Below, in pieces: positions 6,509-12,382 of a DNA stretch of 12,382 nucleotides (positions within the stretch are counted from its first letter, which is position 1; each line of letters starts with the position of its first letter). The position numbers were made by a program, and so were the translations under genes. Below the pieces are notes generated by a model, which saw nothing but the letters and a program-made list of their open reading frames with translations, ran no database searches and was not told the DNA's origin. The stretch comes from Chitinivibrionales bacterium (GTDB taxonomy: Bacteria; Fibrobacterota; Chitinivibrionia; Chitinivibrionales; WJKA01): NCBI GenBank assembly GCA_014729375.1, contig WJKA01000200.1, positions 1 to 12,382 on the forward strand, in the 5' to 3' direction.

Positions 6509-7360
6509 ATCTCCAAGCTGATTTTTAACAATCGGGGTATCGAAACTGTCGGTGAATACGAATCGACGGACCTGTTCTGCGCCCGTGCTGTAAAGCTCGT
6601 CACAATTGGAAACTCCGCCGCCGAGCACAATAATGTCGGGATCCAGAATGTTTATCACATTCGCAGTCGCCCTGCCGAAATTTGTGAAAAATTCGCTCAT
6701 GAATGATGATGCATCCGGCTCTCCAGCGCGGTACTTCTCAATTATTGCCGGCAATTCCAGCCGTTCTCCATACCGGCTGTGATACAGCTTTTGCAGCCCC
6801 CCGCCGCTGATTACCGTTTCAACACAGCCACGCAATCCACACCAGCACGCGGGACCGTTCGGATCAATAGTCATATGCCCCCATTCTCCGGCAATAGCCT
6901 GCAACCCGGAGATACACGTGCCATGATGCACAATTCCTCCGCCGCACCCCGTTCCCATGATAATTCCGAAAACAAGTTCATTTCCTATCACCGCTCCCAT
7001 CATTGTCTCTGCCAGTGCAAAGCAATTCGCATCATTCTCCACTGCAATGTTCCTCCCGAAAAGCCCCGCAAGGTCTTCTCTGACAGGCTTGCCGTTGAAA
7101 CATTCCGTGTTGGAATTTTTCAGTAATCCTGTTTTCCGCGAAATAGCGCCGGGAGTGCCGATTCCCACCGTGTGATCAGCACCCGCAATGCGAGAAAGCA
7201 TCATGGTATACAGCGAATGTATGCTGGTGAGAATATGATCGTACCCCCGTTCCTGTTCCGTTGGCATACGCCGCCGGAAAAGCGTCCTGTCGCTTTGGTC
7301 AAGAATGATTCCTTCGATCTTTGTCCCACCAACATCAATACCGATTTTATATGCAGGCAT
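6461..7360 (-). CDS. ROK-family sugar kinase (fructokinase/N-acetylhexosamine kinase-like)
   Basis: A cytoplasmic ATP-dependent sugar kinase of 299 aa, the normal length. I choose the ATG complement at 7358-7360 because AGGGGA lies a few bases upstream; the frame is open seven codons further. Motifs: GIDVGGTK (residues 7-14, phosphate loop), ENDANCFALAE (108-118, with catalytic Asp110), GTGCGGGIV (136-144), GEWGH (158-162) and CWCGLRGCVET (172-182). His162 and Cys172, 174 and 179 form the structural zinc site that defines ROK proteins. SGGGL in place of the usual SGPGL is a mild variant. Closest in feel to Mak/NagK kinases acting on fructose, mannose or GlcNAc; the sugar cannot be fixed from sequence. 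It ends in TGA. It lies 119 bp downstream of the GGDEF gene on the same strand, possibly co-transcribed. Confidence 0.92.
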   Translation of the reverse strand: MPAYKIGIDVGGTKIEGIILDQSDRTLFRRRMPTEQERGYDHILTSIHSLYTMMLSRIAGADHTVGIGTPGAISRKTGLLKNSNTECFNGKPVREDLAGLFGRNIAVENDANCFALAETMMGAVIGNELVFGIIMGTGCGGGIVHHGTCISGLQAIAGEWGHMTIDPNGPACWCGLRGCVETVISGGGLQKLYHSRYGERLELPAIIEKYRAGEPDASSFMSEFFTNFGRATANVINILDPDIIVLGGGVSNCDELYSTGAEQVRRFVFTDSFDTPIVKNQLGDSAGVIGAAFVGAQEC

Positions 7361-7479
7361 TCGCTTCCCCTGTATGAGCATTCAGTCTGCTATGACCGCT
7401 CCTGCCGGCTCACCTGGTACGGAAAACATCAATATTTTTTTCACTAATGACTGGAAAAAAACTGCGCCGCAACAGCGGT

Positions 7480-8328
7480 TCAATCAGATACCCGATACTT
7501 GATAACATTGGCCCCTTCTTCCTTGGCCGTATACATGAGTCCATCGGCCATCCGGATCATCTCATCAATCGTTGTCGGGGCAGAAAAAAAGGTTACCACA
7601 CCGATCGAAAATGTTACCGGCCATTTTTCCTGCTCTATTGCATTCATGCAGTTCTTATGTAATTTTGCAATGGCGGACCGGGCCTGTTCCGGGCCTGTCT
7701 GGGGAAGAAGAATTGCGAATTCATCTCCGCCGATGCGGGACACCGTATCAACCGACCGCATGTTCCTGGAGATCGTCTGGGCAACCCGACGCAAAACAGC
7801 ATTTCCCGTACTGTGCCCCATGGATTCATTGACAGATTTGAGATTGCTTATTGCCATATACGCAATAGTAAGCGGCGACCTGAATCTCCGGGCCCGATTA
7901 ATTTCATCCGCTGCCTGCTCGGAAAATCCGATACCATTCGTTATTCCGGTCAGTGCATCGCTCCGCGAAAGATCATCTTCCTTCTCCAATGAATTGCGAA
8001 GTGCAGACAACAGAAGGGAGGCCAGGGAAAAAAACACAAGTCGCGTTACAAAATTCCAGAACGAAAATCCAATCCCGCTATATGAGTGTCCGGACGCGGA
8101 ATCGGCAACAAGCCAGACTATTGCACTGAATGCTGAAACAACAAGACCCTGCCACCGTCCGATAAACCATGCAATCATCAGGACCGGCACAAGGTAAAAC
8201 AGTGAAAAATCAAACTCATATCCTGTAAGATAATCGACAAATCCCAGAATAATGATCAGGATAAAAGTCGCAATTGTCATGATGACCCGTGATAGTAAAT
8301 GCCGGCCCTTGCGCGGAATTCTGTTCAT
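7480..8328 (-). CDS. Membrane GGDEF protein, possible diguanylate cyclase with altered metal site
   Basis: An inner-membrane protein of about 282 aa with roughly four hydrophobic segments in the first 120 residues (DYLTGYEFDFSLFYLVPVLM resembles sensor membrane domains of kinases) and a C-terminal GGDEF domain. I use the ATG at 8328, with GGAGG ten bases upstream; an ATG at 8355 adds nine residues but has no binding site. Numbering from that upstream ATG: RIGGDEFAILLP (207-218) keeps GGDEF, and R200-S-V-D203 keeps the inhibitory RxxD site. However, the usual D-x-D-x-FK-x-x-ND block reads AISNLKSVNE, so the first metal-binding Asp is Ala, and GH-x-x-GD reads GHSTGN. Activity is therefore uncertain; it may sense c-di-GMP or make it weakly. 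It ends in TGA. It is divergent from the CLC gene. Confidence 0.88.
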   Translation of the reverse strand: MNRIPRKGRHLLSRVIMTIATFILIIILGFVDYLTGYEFDFSLFYLVPVLMIAWFIGRWQGLVVSAFSAIVWLVADSASGHSYSGIGFSFWNFVTRLVFFSLASLLLSALRNSLEKEDDLSRSDALTGITNGIGFSEQAADEINRARRFRSPLTIAYMAISNLKSVNESMGHSTGNAVLRRVAQTISRNMRSVDTVSRIGGDEFAILLPQTGPEQARSAIAKLHKNCMNAIEQEKWPVTFSIGVVTFFSAPTTIDEMIRMADGLMYTAKEEGANVIKYRVSD

Positions 8329-8355
8329 GCTCAGTGAACCCTCCGGCTTATCCAT

Positions 8356-8634
8356 TCCATGGAAATGTCATAGTGCTCTTTCTCACCCCGTACGGTGAAA
8401 AAACGCAGAAGATATAATTATGCACATCTGACGAAGCGGTTGTCTACTGCTTCGGTGTATAAAATATGATTTGCATAATCCCGTGTGGCCAAAAAAAAAT
8501 ATTTACTCAGCAAAATGCCCAGATTCGCCTTATGCATGGTTCTGCATGCCCTGCGATGCGGGTTATCTACTGTCACAGTGGTTTTTTTTATGCGATGATA
8601 CTATAATAAATCAAGACCCGTGCAGGAATAATAC
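8356..8634. promoter_or_regulatory. Divergent control region of the GGDEF and CLC genes
   Basis: The spacer lacks genes and must carry both promoters. TATAAT at 8602-8607 lies about 28 bases before the CLC ATG and could be its -10 box, but I see no good -35 at 16-18 bases. AGGA at 8624-8627 is the likely CLC ribosome site. Other structure: TCACC/GGTGA pairing around CCGTAC near 8391-8407, GAAGC/GCTTC near 8434-8454, and ATGCA/TGCAT at 8532-8547; any could be an operator. Function of these is unproven. Confidence 0.35.
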
Positions 8635-9969
8635 ATGACATCTGAAAAAAAGCAGGCGTTCTTCCTATTCGACAAGCAGGTCAGATTATCCTACCTTTTT
8701 TTAATTAAATGGTTTTTTCTTGCCGTCTTTTCAGGCATTGCCGGCTCCTGCATTCTCCGTTCATTCATATATCTCAGTGAAAAAATTTCCTTTTTGCTCA
8801 TGCAGTATTCTGTTCCTCTTCCGGTCTGGACCGTTGCCGGTGCGCTGATTGCCGGACTGGCCATATACAAAATACAGCCTGATGCTGCTGGTGAAGGAAT
8901 ACCCGGCTATATCAGGGGTCTTCGGGTCAATCATGGAGACCTCGGCATTTCCGTAACCTTTTTCAAGTACTGGGCCGCGCTTGCAACTCTTTCGACCTTT
9001 GGAAACGGGGGGGTTGTAGGGCCGCTTGGAAGGACCTCTGCCGGGCTCATGTCATTTATTGCAAAACAGCTCGAAAAGGCGGGAATAGCATTTACAAAAG
9101 AGGATTTGCGAACCGCATCCATCTGCGGACTGGCGGCAACTGTCGGCGCGGTATTTCATTCCTCAATCGGCGGCGGGATCTTTGCCGTGGAAATAATTCA
9201 AAAGGCAAAAATGGGATACAAGGACCTTTTTCCAGCCATTCTTTCGAGTGCAAGTGCAACCTTTTTCTGCAAGGCAGTGGGTTGGGGGACGTTTTATCAC
9301 ATCAAAGCAGCCGATTCATTCATGGATTTTACCATGGTCGGCTGGCTTCTCTGCCTGACGGTAGTTGCAGGTCTCGTGGGTGGAATATATCCATCACTTT
9401 ATGCATTTATTTCAAAAGTCATTAAGCGGGAGAAAGGAAATATCGTTTTGAAGCTTGTTCTGGGCTCGCTTGTTGCCTCCTTTGCTGCCTGGGCAATCAA
9501 TCCCGCCCTGCTTGGGACGAGCAATGAGTTCATTGACGCCATTTTTTCGGGAAATATGGAAATCCTTGCCGGCCGGCTTATTCCTCTGAAATCAGCCGGA
9601 TTAATTCTGCTGATAATGCTGATATTCAAGGCTGCGGGCAATTGCATAACGGTCGGCTGCGGTATGAGTGCGGGATTTACCGGGCCTGCTGCAATAACCG
9701 GCATGCTCCTCGGCGCATCTGCCGCAAGCTTCCTGCAGATTCCACTGAGCACACCGACCTATTTTGCCTTTGTAGCCGCCGGCTTTTCAGGGATGCTGGC
9801 CAGCAGTATGAATGTCCCTATTTCTGCGGCGGTGCTGGCCACCGAAGTATTCGGGCTTCAATACAGCTTTCCCGGGGGGCTTGCCGCGATTGTCGGCTTC
9901 CAGGTTACCCGTCACCAGACAATCTATGATTATGCACTGGCAGGCTCAGGACTTCGCGTCGACGAATAA
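8635..9969 (+). CDS. CLC-family anion channel or transporter with non-canonical filter
   Basis: A polytopic inner-membrane protein of 444 aa, the usual size for a bacterial CLC without CBS domains. The fold is shown by the order of motifs: GEGIPGYIRGL (residues 86-96, at the GSGIP position), FGNGGVVGPLGRTSAGL (122-138, at GREGP), GAVFHSSIGGGIFAVEI (171-187, at the N-A-P-L-A-G-x-x-F-x-x-E block), GFTGP (347-351, at GxFxP) and RHQTIYD (426-432) near the end. The filter Ser is replaced by Glu87 and the gating Glu of GREGP appears to be Val, so proton-coupled antiport may be lost and the protein could act as a passive channel or carry another anion. AGGA is upstream of ATG. It is convergent with the lipoprotein gene, 68 bp apart, with no clear terminator. 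Confidence 0.88.
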   Translation: MTSEKKQAFFLFDKQVRLSYLFLIKWFFLAVFSGIAGSCILRSFIYLSEKISFLLMQYSVPLPVWTVAGALIAGLAIYKIQPDAAGEGIPGYIRGLRVNHGDLGISVTFFKYWAALATLSTFGNGGVVGPLGRTSAGLMSFIAKQLEKAGIAFTKEDLRTASICGLAATVGAVFHSSIGGGIFAVEIIQKAKMGYKDLFPAILSSASATFFCKAVGWGTFYHIKAADSFMDFTMVGWLLCLTVVAGLVGGIYPSLYAFISKVIKREKGNIVLKLVLGSLVASFAAWAINPALLGTSNEFIDAIFSGNMEILAGRLIPLKSAGLILLIMLIFKAAGNCITVGCGMSAGFTGPAAITGMLLGASAASFLQIPLSTPTYFAFVAAGFSGMLASSMNVPISAAVLATEVFGLQYSFPGGLAAIVGFQVTRHQTIYDYALAGSGLRVDE

Positions 9970-10037
9970 TTTCCGCTTACGGGTAATACAATACGTACGT
10001 GCTTGCAGAAGGGAATGCTGCTGTAATGGAGAGAATA

Positions 10038-10370
10038 TCAGTCCTGTAATATCCCCACGACATGATCGTCTTCGATAATAAACGTCTTTTTTCCGCCCTT
10101 TTTATAGACCCAGTTTTCCTGCGTGGCCCAGGGCTGGTGGACAATTTCGATCTTTTTGGGTTCGCCCAGAAGAAATTTGACCGTTTCTTTTCTTAATCCA
10201 ACCTCAAACCGACCGTCATAGATACAGGATTTATCGAGCTCCGGGAGGTCGGGATTGGCTTTGATATACGCATCAATCCGTTCCATGTCGGGTTTGACAA
10301 GTTGCTTGGTGGTGCAGCCGATTACCATGATCAGAATGGCGAAACCCAGGCTAAGAGCTCTTCGTATCAT
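10038..10370 (-). CDS. BamE/SmpA-like lipoprotein
   Basis: A 110-aa lipoprotein: a basic start, hydrophobic segment and lipobox VIGC with Cys19 as the lipidated residue, so it is anchored in the outer or inner membrane. The mature part DGRFEVGLRKETVKFLLGEP followed by ENWVYKKGGKKTFIIEDDHV matches the small alpha-beta fold of BamE/SmpA-OmlA proteins (G-x-x-K-x-x-V-x-x-x-L-G-x-P, then W-x-Y). BamE itself is part of the outer-membrane protein assembly complex, but this fold is widespread in unrelated lipoproteins, so a Bam role is only possible. GAGGAG lies 7 bases before the ATG and the start overlaps the STAS gene by 20 bp, which argues for coupled translation. Confidence 0.8.
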   Translation of the reverse strand: MIRRALSLGFAILIMVIGCTTKQLVKPDMERIDAYIKANPDLPELDKSCIYDGRFEVGLRKETVKFLLGEPKKIEIVHQPWATQENWVYKKGGKKTFIIEDDHVVGILQD

Positions 10371-10695
10371 TTTCGAACTCCTCTTCTTTTGAATAAATCT
10401 TTACAAGCTTATCCAGCCCGACAACCTCAAGTACGTCACGCACATATTCGTTGGGTTCGATAAGCACGAAATTCTTTCCTTTTTTCTTCAGTGCATTGTG
10501 GCAGTATATCAACACGTTTAATGCTCCGCTGTCAAGATATGTCACCTGCCCGAGACTTAAAGCTATGTGAGATACGTTCTTTTCCAGCAGCGTATTGATA
10601 TACGATTTCAGAACAATTGAATCTTTTAAGCGGTCAATCTTGCCGACCACATCGATAATATGATAACCGTTAAGCTCTCTTCCGCCTATATCCAT
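10351..10695 (-). CDS. STAS-domain anti-sigma factor antagonist-like protein
   Basis: A cytoplasmic 114-aa single STAS domain of the SpoIIAA/RsbV type. The hallmark is VTYLDSGALNVLI (residues 51-63): Asp55 and Ser56 align with the Asp-Ser of SpoIIAA, where the Ser is phosphorylated by a partner kinase and controls binding. VGKIDRL near residue 20 is the usual first strand and turn. AAGGGG stands about ten bases before the ATG. Its acidic tail (YSKEEEFEND) overlaps the next gene's start. No sigma factor, anti-sigma kinase or phosphatase is in the window; the neighbours are a degenerate GGDEF protein and a lipoprotein, so it may work in a partner-switch elsewhere or in a c-di-GMP-linked module. 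Confidence 0.88.
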   Translation of the reverse strand: MDIGGRELNGYHIIDVVGKIDRLKDSIVLKSYINTLLEKNVSHIALSLGQVTYLDSGALNVLIYCHNALKKKGKNFVLIEPNEYVRDVLEVVGLDKLVKIYSKEEEFENDTKSS

Positions 10696-10780
10696 TAATG
10701 CACAACCCCTTATGTCGTTCGGTCTGCCGTAGATAAATATAATTAACTCGAAATACCAAAAGAAAGTTTAAAGCAATTAT

Positions 10781-11602
10781 TTACAGCGCATATACCCCGT
10801 TGCAGGCTCCGGACCTGCCGCGAGCAAGTGCATTATCGAGCCGTCGCATAAAATCAACCGAGCTGTCCTCTAATTCGCACTGGCCTACCGACGATGTCAC
10901 ACTGATGCCTCCGTCGATACCAGCCATCCGCTCCGTCCTTCCCTGAATATCCTTACACAGACGTTCTGCAAGTTCGAGCGCTTCACGCTTATTCGTATTC
11001 GGCAGAATCACGACAAACTTATCCTCGGAGTAGCGGGCGAGTATATCAACCGTTCGAATTGCTTTTTTGATTATTTTGACCAGGCCGGTCAAAACCCTGT
11101 TGCTGGCATCGGGAACAATCTCCTTGAAATGATCGACATTGATAAGAATTGCCGAAAGTGCATGTTTGTACCGCCTTGATCTTCGAAGCTCTTCTTTCAG
11201 TTTTTCGAGATAAAATCCCGGTGCGGATATCTGCTCGACAAGATCATCTTTTTCCGCGTGCCCATTTGACACTGAAAACAATTGAGCTGCCTGAGAGCGG
11301 ACTGCAATATCAAAAAAATCAACCGCAGCAGTCTGGATTCCCACATTTCTTTGCAGCTTGTTCTCCATATCATTTTTATGATTGAGTATCTGGCGCCATT
11401 TTCGACGAGCGATGTCTTCGGGCATGCTCTTGCCGCAAATTCGCTGTAAAAGAAGCGAAAACGGCGTCTGCAGTTGCTGAGGCGAATCGGAAATGACTTT
11501 TTGTATTCTTTTAAAAGAAATAATATCGCTGTTCTGAAGAGGCTCGCAAATCAGCTCACGATACCCGTCAAATTGAAAATCATTATTCTGATGCGGAGTC
11601 AC
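10781..11602 (-). CDS. Degenerate GGDEF protein with intact RxxD site, likely c-di-GMP sensor
   Basis: A soluble protein of 273 aa. I choose the GTG at 11602 because AAGGGGA stands just before it; the frame opens 11 codons earlier at a TTG without a site. Residues 1-120 are a helical N-terminal region with no recognised domain (ARRKWRQILNHKNDMENKLQ). The C-terminal half is a GGDEF domain: LRRSRRYKHALSAILINVDHF, then RTVDILARYSEDKFVVILPN, then SSVGQCEL. The GGDEF motif reads SEDKF (192-196) and the first metal Asp is Asn, so cyclase activity should be lost. The inhibitory-site RTVD (183-186) is kept at the right spacing, which in proteins such as PelD-type receptors binds c-di-GMP. It is first in a minus-strand cluster, 85 bp before the STAS gene. 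Confidence 0.85.
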   Translation of the reverse strand: MTPHQNNDFQFDGYRELICEPLQNSDIISFKRIQKVISDSPQQLQTPFSLLLQRICGKSMPEDIARRKWRQILNHKNDMENKLQRNVGIQTAAVDFFDIAVRSQAAQLFSVSNGHAEKDDLVEQISAPGFYLEKLKEELRRSRRYKHALSAILINVDHFKEIVPDASNRVLTGLVKIIKKAIRTVDILARYSEDKFVVILPNTNKREALELAERLCKDIQGRTERMAGIDGGISVTSSVGQCELEDSSVDFMRRLDNALARGRSGACNGVYAL

Positions 11603-11855
11603 TATTCCCCTTTTCCGGAGCAGTTTGCACTGCAATAAAAGTTTATATAAAGGAACTTATAAATACTACATTCCCGGTATAGATTCAATGGTTCCGGGGG
11701 CAATTGTGAGAGCCGGTTCAGAAATTTCATTTTTTCCCTTTGCCGCATGAGCACAACAGGTTCCGGGTTTCTTTCAATATTTGCTCCCGCCTCTGCACTT
11801 CGTGTAATTTATTTTCCTGTAGCAGATACAACTGTTACGGAGTCGGGAGGTACCG
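11603..11855. other. Divergent spacer upstream of degenerate GGDEF and zinc-knuckle genes
   Basis: About 250 bp without a gene. It should hold both divergent promoters. The last bases carry GGGAGG, a strong binding site for the GTG at 11856. I cannot name -35/-10 boxes with confidence, and see no RNA gene. Confidence 0.4.
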
Positions 11856-12137
11856 GTGGCACTGCTTCAAATAAAATGTCCTGAATGCAAAAGCCTTTTA
11901 TGGATTGATCCTGCAAGCGGTAAAGTGGTTGACCATAAATCCGAGGGGCATAAAAAAGCTGATTTTAACGAATTCCTGAAAACAAGCCGCAAAGGGAAAG
12001 ACTGGGAAGACAAGCTGAAAAAGGCCAGAGACGAGGAATCGCGACGAAAGGCCGAGTGGGAAGAAAAATTTAAAAAGGCGAGGGAATCGCCCGATGAGCT
12101 TGATGGTGATTATGAATCGCCGTTTAAGTGGGAATAA
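11856..12137 (+). CDS. Small zinc-knuckle, coiled-coil protein of unknown function
   Basis: A 93-aa protein starting at GTG, with GGGAGG five bases upstream. Residues 8-11 are CPEC followed by KSLLWIDPASGKVVDHKS, like the first half of a zinc ribbon, but no second Cys pair exists, so metal binding would need a dimer or His partners (two HKx near residue 27-33). From about residue 40 the chain is almost wholly Lys/Glu/Arg/Asp with spacing of a coiled coil (KDWEDKLKKARDEESRRKAE), ending in SPFKWE. I recall similar small proteins next to cyclophilin genes but know of no assigned role. It is followed 29 bp later by the cyclophilin gene, likely one operon. Confidence 0.8.
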   Translation: MALLQIKCPECKSLLWIDPASGKVVDHKSEGHKKADFNEFLKTSRKGKDWEDKLKKARDEESRRKAEWEEKFKKARESPDELDGDYESPFKWE

Positions 12138-12166
12138 GTTCACTGTACTATTTCAAGGAGGTTTCA

Positions 12167-12382
12167 GTGTCTCTATTTAAAAAATCACTCTGTTTTTGTG
12201 CGATTGGAGCTGTAATGGCATATTGTGCTGATACTTCAAAACCGCAGGTAAGAATAGAAACGAGCAAAGGTGCTTTCACTGTCGAACTGTATCCCGGCGA
12301 TGCGCCCGAAACAGTAAAGAACGTTATCTCGTATGTTAAATCCGGCTTTTATGACGGCACGATTTTTCACCGGGTGATACCA
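12167..12382 (+). CDS. Exported cyclophilin-type peptidyl-prolyl isomerase, cut by the window edge
   Basis: The frame starts at GTG at 12167 with a perfect AAGGAGG seven bases upstream and runs 72 codons to the edge. The N-terminus (SLFKKSLCFCAIGAVMAYCA) is a signal peptide, with cleavage by signal peptidase I after AYCA more likely than lipidation since the lipobox is poor. Then comes the cyclophilin fold: RIETSKGAFTVELYPGDAPE and SGFYDGTIFHRVIP, where FHRV contains the catalytic Arg region. The enzyme speeds proline cis-trans isomerisation during folding of envelope proteins. Most of the domain is off-window. Confidence 0.92.
   Translation, partial: MSLFKKSLCFCAIGAVMAYCADTSKPQVRIETSKGAFTVELYPGDAPETVKNVISYVKSGFYDGTIFHRVIP

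Noticed and set aside
7499..8197. Plus-strand 232-aa frame opposite the GGDEF gene
   Set aside because: The minus strand encodes an unmistakable GGDEF domain with binding site; the plus frame is its shadow.

Overview
The window (12,382 bp, mid GC) looks like a chromosomal piece of a Gram-negative, free-living or gut/sediment bacterium. The secreted proteins combine a beta-propeller-like N-terminus, a chitobiase-type C-terminal domain, a PA14 domain and a C-terminal sorting-like domain. That architecture, the cyclic-di-GMP proteins and the lipoprotein together suggest the Fibrobacterota/Chitinispirillia neighbourhood. This placement is an inference from architecture, not from a marker gene. 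TGA is used as a normal stop by two intact genes here (ROK kinase, GGDEF protein).

Region 1 (1-3660, minus strand, with one plus-strand relic) holds two secreted proteins. The first runs off the left edge. The second is a ~773-codon PA14 protein cut in two by a single in-frame TGA that is followed by a perfect 7-bp hairpin. Between them, on the plus strand, lie only the two ends of an archaeal-type AAA ATPase with a DUF234-like nuclease tail; its core is deleted and its tail is frameshifted.

Region 2 (3969-4661, minus) is a group II intron relic: a reverse transcriptase truncated at both ends, followed by a recognisable domain V and domain VI. Region 3 (4679-6240, plus) is an accessory block of small defence/toxin-type genes: a RelE-like toxin carrying two compensating frameshifts with an intact overlapping XRE antitoxin, then a 65-aa protein paired with a small nucleotidyltransferase. 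Each unit is followed by hairpin-rich non-coding DNA, and the two spacers share a 10-mer.

Region 4 (6461-12382) looks like ordinary core genome. It has a ROK-family sugar kinase downstream of a membrane GGDEF protein (minus), a divergent CLC-type anion transporter (plus), and a minus-strand signalling cluster of a degenerate GGDEF protein, a STAS anti-sigma-antagonist-like protein and a BamE-like lipoprotein. A divergent plus-strand pair, a zinc-knuckle small protein and an exported cyclophilin, is cut by the right edge.

The main theme is decay in the left 5 kb: nonsense codon, internal deletions and compensating indels in four neighbouring loci, against intact genes on the right. On the signalling side, one GGDEF protein keeps its motif but has lost conserved metal/substrate residues, and the other has lost the motif but kept the inhibitory RxxD site.
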